A stretch of 64,000 nucleotides of DNA from JAEUMW01 sp963734295. GTDB taxonomy: Bacteria > Pseudomonadota > Gammaproteobacteria > Burkholderiales > JAEUMW01. The first letter of the stretch is position 1, and each line of letters opens with the position of its first letter. The translations under genes and the position numbers were made by a program. The stretch lies in assembly GCA_963734295.1 (NCBI GenBank), contig CAVTGS010000017.1, positions 62,001-126,000 of the forward strand. The letters run 5' to 3'. This document shows positions 19,789 to 29,153 of the stretch, piece by piece. The notes under the pieces are model-generated. The model ran no database searches. It was not told the DNA's origin and saw only the letters and a list, made by a program, of their open reading frames with translations.

Positions 19789-20661
19789 TTACAGGCTTTC
19801 GCTCCACCGCAGCTTTTCCCGCAGCATGCGGTAGTAGTTGTGGCCGACCGGGTGCAGGAGCCGCACTTCGACGGGCGCGCGCCGCACCCGGACGCGGTCG
19901 TCCCCGTTCAGGTCGAAATGGGAGTGACTGTCGAAATGCACCCGCACGTCCTCCGCTTCGTGCATCCTGACCTCTACCAGCGAGTCAGCGGCGACCACGA
20001 TCGGCCGCGCCGCCAGCGTGTGCGGAGAGACCGGTACCACCCCCATCAGACGCAGGGAGGGATGCAGGATCGGCCCGCCCGAGGAGAGTGCATAGGCGGT
20101 GGAGCCGGTCGGCGACGTCACGATCAACCCATCGGAGCGCAGTGTGTAGACGAACTGGCCGTCGACCCGGACATCGAATTCGATCATGTTACCCGCGGCC
20201 CCTTTGGTGACCACCACGTCGTTCAGCGCCATCACGTTGAACACGGTCTCGTCGTTGCTTACGACCTCTGCCGCCAGCAGCATGCGGGACTCCGTGACGA
20301 ACTTCCCCGCCAGGATATGGCCCATGGTTTCGAACATCGTATGGACCGAGATGTCCGTCAGGAAGCCGAGGCGGCCCTGGTTGATGCCCACCAGCGGCAC
20401 ACCGTGGGGTGCCAGCGTGCGGGCGATGTTGAGCATGGTGCCGTCGCCACCGATGACGATCGCGAGCTCCACCTCGGCGCCGAGCTCGTCCAGCTCCATC
20501 ACGGGAAAGCCGCGGTTGCCGATGTGGGAGGCGGTGAGCCGATCGAGGACGACGCTGATGCTGCGCTCCTCGAGGAAATGCGCCATGTCGAGCAACGGCA
20601 AGGCGATGTCCGGGCTCTTGTACTTGCCGATGATGGCAACTTTCTTGAATGACGCGCTCAT
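19789..20661 (-). CDS. nadK: NAD kinase
   Basis: Phosphorylates NAD to NADP. About 290 residues, with the GGDGTM motif (VIGGDGTMLNIAR), VGINQGRLGFLTD and SPTGSTAYALSSGGPI in family order. The start MSASFKKVAIIGKY at 20661 was chosen; an in-frame ATG 9 bp upstream is equally possible. Divergent from hrcA, as in many betaproteobacteria, and upstream of recN. Confidence 0.96.
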   Translation of the reverse strand: MSASFKKVAIIGKYKSPDIALPLLDMAHFLEERSISVVLDRLTASHIGNRGFPVMELDELGAEVELAIVIGGDGTMLNIARTLAPHGVPLVGINQGRLGFLTDISVHTMFETMGHILAGKFVTESRMLLAAEVVSNDETVFNVMALNDVVVTKGAAGNMIEFDVRVDGQFVYTLRSDGLIVTSPTGSTAYALSSGGPILHPSLRLMGVVPVSPHTLAARPIVVAADSLVEVRMHEAEDVRVHFDSHSHFDLNGDDRVRVRRAPVEVRLLHPVGHNYYRMLREKLRWSESL

Positions 20662-20715
20662 CCCTAGCATTTAACCACAAGCATTCTCCAAGCGACACCG
20701 ACGCGAAAACGCAGA

Positions 20716-20764
20716 TTGCTGAAAACATTACGGTCTTTATAGAATCCTGAAATAGAATCCTGAA
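20716..20764 (+). promoter_or_regulatory. Promoter of hrcA with a tandem 12-bp repeat
   Basis: -35 TTGCTG (20716), a 16-bp spacer and -10 TATAGA (20738). Immediately downstream TAGAATCCTGAA occurs twice (20740-20751 and 20753-20764), ending one base before the ATG. The initiation region is therefore a 13-bp-period duplication. No CIRCE inverted repeat (TTAGCACTC-N9-GAGTGCTAA) is visible. Confidence 0.5.
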
Positions 20765-20765
20765 G

Positions 20766-21800
20766 ATGCTCTCCGAGCGCGCGCAAATCCTGCTCAAAAC
20801 CCTGGTCGAGCGCTACATCGCCGACGGGCAGCCGGTCGGCTCGCGCACGCTCTCGCGCTACTCCGGGCTCGACCTCTCGCCCGCGAGCATCCGCAACATC
20901 ATGGCGGATCTCGAGGAGATGGGCTTCATCCTGAGTCCCCACACCTCCGCCGGGCGCATCCCGACACCCCTCGGCTACCGCTTCTTCGTGGATACGCTGC
21001 TGACCCTGAAGCCTCTCGACCGGCTGGAGATCCAGCAACTCGAAGACAATCTGCAGAGCCAGAGCACCCAGAGACTCGTCGCCACCGCCTCCCACCTGCT
21101 CTCCGACCTGACCCATTTCGCCGGGGTCGTGGTGGTGCCGCGGCGGCGCAATCCGGCGTTTCGCCACATCGAGTTCCTCCGCCTCGCCGAAAAGCGCATT
21201 CTGCTCATCATCGTCACGCCCGAAGGCGACGTGCAGAACCGCATCCTGTTCACGGAAAAGGCCTACTCACCGGCGGAGCTGATCGAGGCCGCGAACATTC
21301 TCAACCAGAACTACGCCGGGCTCACCTTCGAAGAGATCCGAAGCCGCATCCACGGCGAGCTGCGCCAGTTGCGCGAGAGCATGACAGAGCTCCTGACCGT
21401 CGCCCTCGACGCGAGCGACGCGGCCATCAGCGAGTCCGAGGAAGTGGTGGTCTCCGGTGAGCACAACCTGCTCGACGTGCAGGAACTCTCGTCCAACATG
21501 GACCGGCTGCGCGGGCTCTTCGCGCTGTTCGATCAGAAAACCGGCCTCTTGCGCATCCTCGACTTGAGCAGCCGGGCCGACGGCGTGCAGATCTTCATCG
21601 GCGGCGAGTCCGGCATCGCGCCGCTCGACGAGTGCAGCGTCGTCACCGCGTCCTACGAGGTCGAAGGTCAGGTCGTCGGCACCGTCGGCGTGGTGGGTCC
21701 GACGCGCATGGCCTACGAGCGCGTGATCCCGATCGTGGACGTCACGGCGAAGCTCCTGTCGAGCGCACTGTCGCAGATTGAGGAGGAACGTGAAGGGTGA
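20766..21800 (+). CDS. hrcA: Heat-inducible transcription repressor HrcA
   Basis: Represses chaperone operons by binding CIRCE elements. The 344 residues show the N-terminal winged helix (LSERAQILLKTLVERYI, GSRTLSRYSGLDLSPASIRNIMADLEE given in part as GSRTLSRYSGLDLSPASI) and HTSAGRIPTPLGYRFFVD, then the GAF-like domain. First gene of the hrcA-hemH-grpE-dnaK-dnaJ run. Its own target operator was not seen in this window; in betaproteobacteria it is usually at groESL. Confidence 0.97.
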   Translation: MLSERAQILLKTLVERYIADGQPVGSRTLSRYSGLDLSPASIRNIMADLEEMGFILSPHTSAGRIPTPLGYRFFVDTLLTLKPLDRLEIQQLEDNLQSQSTQRLVATASHLLSDLTHFAGVVVVPRRRNPAFRHIEFLRLAEKRILLIIVTPEGDVQNRILFTEKAYSPAELIEAANILNQNYAGLTFEEIRSRIHGELRQLRESMTELLTVALDASDAAISESEEVVVSGEHNLLDVQELSSNMDRLRGLFALFDQKTGLLRILDLSSRADGVQIFIGGESGIAPLDECSVVTASYEVEGQVVGTVGVVGPTRMAYERVIPIVDVTAKLLSSALSQIEEEREG

Positions 21801-21858
21801 CACCGGGCGAGGCCCGTCGCTGCCGCACCCGCACCCGCCCATGCCTCCACCCTTCACG
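21789..21858 (+). repeat. 11-bp perfect inverted repeat across the hrcA stop and hemH start
   Basis: CGTGAAGGGTG (21789-21799) is repeated inverted as CACCCTTCACG (21848-21858) with a 48-nt loop. The left arm contains the overlapping hrcA TGA and the only in-frame hemH GTG codon. It has no T-run, so it is not a canonical terminator; it could act as an attenuator or be a relic of the GTGAA-type repeats found elsewhere in the window. Confidence 0.55.
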
Positions 21859-22975
21859 ATGCACGCCTCTCCGATGCCCGATCCCGGAACCGCCCTTTGC
21901 CCACGGCTCCTTTCTGAAGGCCGGCATCCTGCTGGTCAACCTCGGCACGCCGGAGGCGCCGACACCCGCAGCGGTAAAGGTCTATCTGCGGGAGTTCCTG
22001 AGCGACCGGCGCGTCGTGGAGCTGCCGCGGCCGATCTGGTGGCTGCTCTTGAACCTCGTCGTGCTCACCCGCCGGCCGAAGGACTCGGCAGCGCGCTACG
22101 CGCAGATCTGGACAAAGGAAGGCTCGCCGCTCAAAGTCCACACGGAGCGGCAGGCCAAGCTCCTGCAGGGCTATCTCGGCGTCACGGTGAAGTCGCCTTA
22201 CGTGGTCGACTACGCCATGCGGTACGGGTCGCCGTCCATTCCCGAAGTGCTTCAGCGCCTGAAGGCCCAGGCCTGCGATCGCATCGTGGTGCTGCCGCTC
22301 TATCCGCAATACTCCGCGAGCAGCACCGGGACGGTGTTCGACGTCGTGTTCGACGAGCTGAAGCGCATGCGCAACGCGCCCGCGATTCGCACCGTCAAGC
22401 ACTTCCACGATGACCCGCGCTACATCGCCGCCGTGGCGCAGAGCATCCGCGACGACTGGATGCGCAACGGCCGCCCGGACATTCTCGTGATGAGCTTCCA
22501 CGGCCTGCCGCGCTTCTCGCTCGAGAAGGGCGATCCCTACCACTGCGAATGCCTGAAGACCGGCCGCCTGGTGGCGGAGGCGCTCGGCCTGAAGCCGCAC
22601 CAGTACCGCGTGAGCTTCCAGTCGCGCTTCGGCGGCGCGGAATGGCTGAAGCCCTACACGTCGGACACGCTGCGCGAGCTGGGCGCCGCCCAGACCGCGC
22701 GGGTCGACGTGGTCTGCCCCGGCTTCACTTCGGATTGCCTCGAGACGCTGGAGGAGATCGCCCTCGAGGGCAAGGCCGATTTCCTGAAGGCGGGTGGCGG
22801 GGCGTTTCACTATATCCCCTGTCTGAACGATCGGGACGACTGGATCCGCGCCTTGAGCGGCATTACCGCCGATCACCTCGGCGGGTGGGCTGGCACCGCG
22901 TTCGACCGCCCGCAGGCCGAGCGCGAGGGGGCGCAGGCGCGCGCGCGCGCGCTGGAGCAAGGCGCCAAGGGCTGA
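21797..22975 (+). CDS. hemH: Ferrochelatase (start region doubtful)
   Basis: Inserts Fe(II) into protoporphyrin IX. The conserved part starts ILLVNLGTPEAPT and includes PLYPQYSASSTG, MSFHGLP and the acidic CPGFTSDCLETLEEI. The only in-frame start is GTG 21797, which overlaps the hrcA stop but adds 36 unlikely residues. An ATG at 21873 reads MPDPG out of frame; dropping one C from ATGCCCGATCC would give MPIPEPPFAHG, a typical HemH start. A one-base insertion error is therefore likely here too. Confidence 0.93.
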   Translation: MTPGEARRCRTRTRPCLHPSRCTPLRCPIPEPPFAHGSFLKAGILLVNLGTPEAPTPAAVKVYLREFLSDRRVVELPRPIWWLLLNLVVLTRRPKDSAARYAQIWTKEGSPLKVHTERQAKLLQGYLGVTVKSPYVVDYAMRYGSPSIPEVLQRLKAQACDRIVVLPLYPQYSASSTGTVFDVVFDELKRMRNAPAIRTVKHFHDDPRYIAAVAQSIRDDWMRNGRPDILVMSFHGLPRFSLEKGDPYHCECLKTGRLVAEALGLKPHQYRVSFQSRFGGAEWLKPYTSDTLRELGAAQTARVDVVCPGFTSDCLETLEEIALEGKADFLKAGGGAFHYIPCLNDRDDWIRALSGITADHLGGWAGTAFDRPQAEREGAQARARALEQGAKG

Positions 22976-23037
22976 GCTCTTTTCGTTCCCCGGTCCGCGG
23001 ACGTTTCCGCCCGGGCGCCGCTATTTTCCGGGCGGGC

Positions 23038-23065
23038 CTTGAAATCCCTGCCGCTCTCCCCAACC
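23038..23065 (+). promoter_or_regulatory. Sigma-32 heat-shock promoter of grpE-dnaK
   Basis: CTTGAAA (23038-23044), a 13-bp spacer, then CCCCAACC (23058-23065), close to the sigma-32 consensus CTTGAAA-N11-16-CCCCATNT. Transcription would start near 23072, leaving a short leader to the grpE ATG. No CIRCE is seen, so control here looks sigma-32 based. Confidence 0.72.
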
Positions 23066-23098
23066 TCCGCCGTACTCGATTTGCCCATGGAGTCCGGC

Positions 23099-23644
23099 AT
23101 GCACGAAACACCGCACGACACGACCGCGGCGGAGGCGCCCGCGGAGGCTACAGACGACCCCGTTGCGACGGCCCAGGCCGCGCCGAGCGCCGAGGAACGA
23201 CTCGAGCTGGCGGAGGCGAAGGCGCGGGAGCACCACGACGCGTGGCTCCGTGCGAAGGCCGAGGCGGACAACATCCGCAAGCGCGCCCAGGAGGACGTCT
23301 CCAAGGCCCACCGGTACGCGCTCGACGGCTTCTCCGAAGCGCTGCTCCCCGTGCGGGACAGTCTCGAAGCCTCGCTCGCAACGCCCAACCTGACCATCGA
23401 CAGCCTCAGGACCGGGGTCGACCTCACCCTCAAGCAGCTCGCCGCCGTATTCGAGAAATTCGGCATCGCCGAGATCAACCCGGTCGGCGAGAAGTTCGAC
23501 CCGCACCGGCACCAGGCGATCTCCACGGTGGAGTCGGACCAGGCGGCGAACACCGTGGTGCAGGTGCTGCAGAAGGGCTACCGCCTGCACGACCGCGTCG
23601 TCCGCCCGGCCCTCGTCACCGTAGCGAAGGGCAAAGACGCTTGA
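23099..23644 (+). CDS. grpE: Nucleotide exchange factor GrpE
   Basis: Dimeric co-chaperone that releases ADP from DnaK. About 181 residues: an acidic, Ala-rich N terminus, a long coiled coil (ERLELAEAKAREHHDAW), then the beta-wing domain with GEKFDPHRHQAIS. ATG 23099 has GGAG six bases upstream and follows the sigma-32 start; ATG 23087 is an in-frame alternative with no good ribosome site. It lies 77 bp upstream of dnaK. Confidence 0.94.
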   Translation: MHETPHDTTAAEAPAEATDDPVATAQAAPSAEERLELAEAKAREHHDAWLRAKAEADNIRKRAQEDVSKAHRYALDGFSEALLPVRDSLEASLATPNLTIDSLRTGVDLTLKQLAAVFEKFGIAEINPVGEKFDPHRHQAISTVESDQAANTVVQVLQKGYRLHDRVVRPALVTVAKGKDA

Positions 23645-23721
23645 AATCAATGGTCGCGGCCGCACCTACGGAACAATCGGTTTACTGAATTCAACCGCTC
23701 GTACTCGGAAAGGAATCCAGC

Positions 23722-25653
<1,932 letters not shown>

Positions 25654-25660
25654 CGGCGGG

Positions 25661-25696
25661 AAGGAGTGAATGCGTGAAAGAGTGAAGAGGTGAAGG
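25661..25696 (+). repeat. Left 36-bp inverted repeat of GTGAA units framing the S23 gene
   Basis: A run of GTGAA pentamers every seven to eight bases (AAGGAGTGAATGCGTGAAAG and on). It matches the reverse complement of 26066-26101 at 30 of 36 positions. It begins 7 bp after the dnaK stop and ends directly at the TTG start of the four-helix-bundle gene, and it provides that gene's Shine-Dalgarno. Confidence 0.75.
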
Positions 25697-26056
25697 TTGC
25701 AGCGAAAGCACCGGGACCTTCGTGCCTGGCAGGCCGCAGTCGAATTGGTGGAATCCATCTACCAGGTCACTGCGGCCTTCCCGCGTGAGGAAGCGTTCGG
25801 CTTGACGGGGCAGATGCGTCGGGCCGCCGTGTCCGTTCCCGCCAACATCGCCGAAGGCGCGGCACGGAACTCGACGAAGGAACTACTACGTTTCCTCAGC
25901 GTGGCGTCAGGTTCGCTTTCCGAGCTCGACACTCATCTCGAAATCGCCGGTAGATTGGGTTACTTGTCAGACGTGGGATCGGTGCGGCACAAGGCCGATG
26001 GTGTGTTCGCCCTGCTGGTGGGCCTCTCGGCCTCGTTGAAACGGAAAGGCGCGTAG
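25697..26056 (+). CDS. S23-family four-helix-bundle protein (23S rRNA intervening-sequence protein type)
   Basis: A 119-residue protein with the family pattern RDLRAWQAAVELVESIY, TAAFPREEAFGLTGQMRRAA and VSVPANIAEGAARNS, then SVASGSLSELDTHLEIA. Related proteins are encoded in rRNA intervening sequences of Leptospira and dispersed in many genomes; the fold resembles the Avd accessory protein of retroelements. The molecular role is unknown. It starts with TTG directly after a GTGAA repeat run and is followed by its inverted copy. This is an unusual position, splitting dnaK from dnaJ. Confidence 0.85.
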   Translation: MQRKHRDLRAWQAAVELVESIYQVTAAFPREEAFGLTGQMRRAAVSVPANIAEGAARNSTKELLRFLSVASGSLSELDTHLEIAGRLGYLSDVGSVRHKADGVFALLVGLSASLKRKGA

Positions 26057-26065
26057 CGCTGCCGG

Positions 26066-26101
26066 CATTCACCCGTTCACTCATTCACTCGTTCACTCCT
26101 T
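26066..26101 (-). repeat. Right 36-bp inverted repeat of TTCAC units framing the S23 gene
   Basis: TTCACCCGTTCACTCATTCA and on, the mirror of 25661-25696 (30 of 36 positions pair). Ten bases after the S23 stop and 17 before the dnaJ ATG. In a transcript through dnaK-S23-dnaJ the two arms could pair around the whole 370-nt gene. Confidence 0.75.
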
Positions 26102-26117
26102 CACGCCTTCGATAACG

Positions 26118-27237
26118 ATGTCCAAACGCGACTACTACGAAGTGCTGGGCGTCAAGCGCGACGCCGCCGAGGAAGAAATCCGGAAGGCGTTCCGCAAGCT
26201 CGCCATGAAGCACCACCCGGATCGCAACCCGGGTGATCACACCGCCGAGGTTCGCTTCAAGGAAGCGAAGGAAGCGTACGACGTGCTGGGCGACACCGAC
26301 AAGCGCGCCGCGTACGATCGTTTCGGCCATGCCGGCGTAGATGCGACCGCCGGCGCTGCGGGTGCGGGCGGCTTCGGGAATTTCGCCGACGCCTTCAGCG
26401 ACATCTTCGGCGACATTTTCGGCGCCGGGCGCGGGGGCCGCTCCACCGTCTATCGCGGGGCGGACCTGCGCTACAACCTCGAGGTCACCCTCGAGGAAGC
26501 GGCTCGCGGCACCGAAACCCGCATCCGCATTCCGACCATGCAGGAATGCGGCACCTGCGGCGGATCGGGCGCGAAACCGGGCACGCAGCCTTCCACCTGC
26601 TCGACCTGCGGCGGCCACGGCCAGGTCCGCATCCAGCAGGGCTTCTTCTCGATCCAGCAAACCTGCCCCACCTGCCACGGCAACGGCCGCGTGATCGGTT
26701 CACCCTGCAGCGAGTGCCACGGTCAGGGCCGCGTCAAGATTCAGAAGACGCTGTCGGTCAAGATTCCAGCAGGCGTCGACGAAGGTGATCGCATCCGACT
26801 CGCCGGCGAGGGCGAGGCCGGCATCAATGGCGGTCCTGCCGGCGATCTCTACGTCGTCGTCCACCTGCGCGAGCACGCGGTCTTCCAGCGCGACGGCAAC
26901 GATCTGCACTGCGAGATGCCGATCAGCTTCACCATCGCGGCGCTCGGCGGTGAGGTCGACATCCCCACCCTGGACGGTCAGGCGACCGTGAAGATTCCGC
27001 GCCGAGACCCAGACCGGCAGGGTGTTCCGCCTGCGCGGCAAGGGCATCAAGGGCGTGCGCGCGTCGAGCCCCGGCGATCTGCACTGCCACGTCGTCGTCG
27101 AGACGCCGGTGAATCTCACCGCCCGCCAGAAGGAACTGCTGGAAGAGTTCGAGGCGATCAGCCGCGACGACGAGGGGACGCACAATCCCCGCGCGAAGGG
27201 GTGGTTTGACAAGGTCAGGGAATTCTTCGCGGAATGA
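26118..27237 (+). CDS. dnaJ: Chaperone protein DnaJ (frame broken by one extra base)
   Basis: Hsp40 partner of DnaK. It has a J domain with HPD in MKHHPDRNPGD, a Gly/Phe-rich linker, then four zinc repeats (CGTCGGSG, CSTCGGHG, CPTCHGNG, CSECHGQG) and the C-terminal domain. Near 27001 the sequence ATTCCGCGCCGAGACC has one base too many. Removing it restores IPAETQTGRVFRLRGKGIKG and the normal end DKVREFFAE at 27237. Length then is about 372 residues, as usual. Probably a sequencing insertion. Confidence 0.95.
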
Positions 27238-27250
27238 ATTCTCTGACCTT
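27211..27250 (+). terminator. Hairpin over the dnaJ stop codon
   Basis: AAGGTCAGGGAATTC (27211-27225) pairs with GAATTCTCTGACCTT (27236-27250), 14 of 15 positions, with a 10-nt loop holding the end of the gene. No T-run follows, so it may be an mRNA-stabilising or Rho-assisted end rather than an intrinsic terminator. Confidence 0.5.
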
Positions 27251-27313
27251 ACGGCGCAGGCTAACTTGCACGCAAAGTTAAGGTCGGCAGATTCATCGTC
27301 GACCGGCCGGAAC

Positions 27314-27343
27314 CACAAGGTGAAAGAGTTCTTCGCAGAGTGA
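27314..27343 (+). pseudogene. Duplicated dnaJ C-terminal tail fragment
   Basis: Encodes HKVKEFFAE-stop followed by GAATTC, nearly the same as the true dnaJ end DKVREFFAE-stop-GAATTC about 106 bp upstream. A second dnaJ-like piece lies at 29060-29129. Together they suggest a diverged second dnaJ 3' end broken apart by later insertion. Confidence 0.6.
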
Positions 27344-27414
27344 ATTCCGTAGGCCCCCGTGTTACTTAGCCGGGGCAGTGTGCCCTTTAGGTTCGTCTCT
27401 TGCACGAAGACAAG

Positions 27415-28305
27415 ATGCTCCCAACTCGACAAGCCGAGATTGAAGCTAAAGCGAAACGCCAAACAACACTCGTCACGACCCGCACGTCTCTTGCAGTCGC
27501 CATCATTGCCGCCACAGCTTCCGTAGCTTCTGTCGCATTCAACTATTGGTTTACGGATAGAGTACGAACCAACATCAGTGATCAGACTCTAGCGTTGGAG
27601 GCCATCAAAGTAGATCTCGCAAAGTCGGCACAGAAGACTGCCGATACGGTCGCGATGATCGATGCAGCGCGCTTAGAGCTCCAGCGCCAAGCGGCGGCCA
27701 TCGAAAACGCTCGCCTTGATATCGAGCGCCAAGCGGCGGACATCGATGCCGCTCGCCTTGTTATCCAGCGACAGCTCGCAGTTAGTTCCACTCGGAACGA
27801 GTCCAGGAGAACGGACATCGACGACCAACGCCGAAAGGCCGATCAAATTCGCCTTGCAACGGATCTCGCCAAGGCGAAGGCCCAGCTGCTCCCTACTATG
27901 GAGCCATCCTGCACCGTCACATGGGTCTCACAGCAACGGCTGACACTGGAGTGTACGTTCAAGAACACGGGTACTAATCGGATTTTCCTCCAACCCGTTG
28001 CGTCGTTCGACTTCTTAGACTTAGATCTAGGCAATGACTCCTTTGTTGCTGGCGCAATCACGAAGGTCGATGGTGATTCGCGGAACAACGTGCCCGTCGG
28101 CCTCACAGCGAGTAACACGTTCAACATATACTTGTCTGAGATTGGACAGCGAGTTAAGCGTAAGGCCATTGCCGCACGGATCAGAGCAACGACGGACGAA
28201 ATTGCCGTGAATAGTCTGAGAGCGATCGCCCAAGGATATGTAAGCGAGAAGGATTTGGGCTCCTTGTCATCTCAAGAATACAGAATAGTTGTCCCGCTGC
28301 AGTGA
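27415..28305 (+). CDS. Membrane-anchored coiled-coil protein of unknown function
   Basis: About 296 residues with one transmembrane segment (TSLAVAIIAATASVASVAF), then a coiled coil with a 14-residue unit repeated three times (IDAARLELQRQAAA, IENARLDIERQAAD, IDAARLVIQRQLAV). A C-terminal half follows with beta-like sequence (CTVTWVSQQRLTLECTF) ending VVPLQ. No family was recognised. Base use is clearly less GC-rich than the neighbours, suggesting transfer. ATG 27415 was chosen; TTG 27400 is in frame. It lies within the dnaJ/lhr scar. Confidence 0.65.
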   Translation: MLPTRQAEIEAKAKRQTTLVTTRTSLAVAIIAATASVASVAFNYWFTDRVRTNISDQTLALEAIKVDLAKSAQKTADTVAMIDAARLELQRQAAAIENARLDIERQAADIDAARLVIQRQLAVSSTRNESRRTDIDDQRRKADQIRLATDLAKAKAQLLPTMEPSCTVTWVSQQRLTLECTFKNTGTNRIFLQPVASFDFLDLDLGNDSFVAGAITKVDGDSRNNVPVGLTASNTFNIYLSEIGQRVKRKAIAARIRATTDEIAVNSLRAIAQGYVSEKDLGSLSSQEYRIVVPLQ

Positions 28306-28410
28306 TCATCGGGCTCAAATGGGGAGAGAACACAGCGTGCTCTCGGAGTCGGGTTGGCCTCGGGCTCGCGCGTACGCAATCAGTGGCTTTTGATCGGCTG
28401 CGTCACCCAG

Positions 28411-28474
28411 CCGTGCACTGGCTGGCGGTACCTTGATTGCCTCCGCCCACTCCCCACTTTCGTCCTGCCGGGCG
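28411..28474 (+). repeat. ~64-bp imperfect direct repeat, copy 1
   Basis: CCGTGCACTGGCTGGCGGTA, CCTTGATTGCCTCCGCCCA and CCCACTTTCGTCCTGCCGGG; copy 2 is at 28543-28606. A short purine-rich stretch (GAGAAAGAGGCCCAGAGGGG) lies between. No encoded product was recognised. The copies look like parts of an unidentified mobile element. Confidence 0.6.
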
Positions 28475-28542
28475 CTCCGATGGAGAAAGAGGCCCAGAGG
28501 GGCGAAACTGGCGGATCACGTTCCGCTTCGACGGCGAGGACA

Positions 28543-28606
28543 CCGTGCACGGCTTAGCGGTACCTTGATCGCCTCCGCCCAGTGCCCACTTTCGTCCTGC
28601 CTGGCG
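28543..28606 (+). repeat. ~64-bp imperfect direct repeat, copy 2
   Basis: CCGTGCACGGCTTAGCGGTA, CCTTGATCGCCTCCGCCCAG and CCCACTTTCGTCCTGCCTGG. Same order and spacing as copy 1, 132 bp downstream of it. The 28606-28698 stretch after it holds nothing recognisable except a tRNA T-arm-like palindrome. Confidence 0.6.
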
Positions 28607-28698
28607 CGGCACGCGGACAGTCTCCGGTTTGGGCTTGGTTAACGCTGCCGTCGTTTTCCATCTCCCCGGCTGCCGCGCCGGGCGGGATTCGAACCCGG

Positions 28699-29039
28699 CT
28701 AGCGCAAATAGGCCAGCAGCGGTGAGCCGATCGGCCGCCTGATCAGCGCATTCTCCGCCGCCGCTCTCGCCGCGCCTGGTTCAAGCTGCTCGATCCACTG
28801 AGTGTCGCTCCCCACCAGCGACGCGATCGCCGCGCCGTCGCGATAGAGCACGCGATTGATGGCAAGCGCCGGCACCTTCGCCCCCGGCACGATCGAGGCG
28901 AGCCGGCAGGATCTCCGACTCTCGCCGACGATGTTCTCCGCACACGCAACCTGGTCGGGAAACACGACGGCAATAGGTCGTCAGAGCGCATCCGCTGCAG
29001 CGGGGCGGGCACCTTGCTGCCGCCCTGGAAGCGCGGCAG
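28699..29039 (-). pseudogene. Remnant of an Lhr-type DNA helicase C-terminal region
   Basis: One frame reads PRFQGGSKVPAPLQRMRSDD, another FPDQVACAENIVGE, then VPGAKVPALAINRVLYRDG and LEPGAARAAAENALIRR to a stop. These match the order of segments in the C-terminal part of large Lhr-family ATP-dependent helicases. The part between the second and third segments is deleted and there is a frame change. The helicase core is absent. Not functional. Confidence 0.65.
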
Positions 29040-29059
29040 GGCAAGCGCAGTCGTTGCGA

Positions 29060-29129
29060 TCGTTGAGACTCCGGTGAACCCACCGCGCGCCAGAAGTAAT
29101 TGCTGGAAGAGTTCGAGGCGATCAGCCGC
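29060..29129 (+). pseudogene. Second dnaJ-derived fragment
   Basis: TTGAGACTCCGGTGAACC and CTGGAAGAGTTCGAGGCG followed by ATCAGCCGC match dnaJ 27098-27167 (VETPVNLTARQKELLEEFEAISR, here with a one-base loss and a stop). It ends abruptly before the glgP 3' end. With 27314-27343 it brackets the coiled-coil and lhr scar. Confidence 0.65.
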
Positions 29130-29153
29130 TCGACAATACCATACGGCGGCCTC

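Noticed and set aside
20671..23721. CIRCE operator for HrcA
   Set aside because: No TTAGCACTC-N9-GAGTGCTAA-like inverted repeat was found upstream of hrcA, grpE or dnaK.
28676..28705. tRNA T-arm-like sequence (GGGATTCGAACCCGGC)
   Set aside because: On the minus strand the bases before it are the end of the lhr remnant and no cloverleaf can be formed; at most a tRNA 3' end scrap or a chance palindrome.
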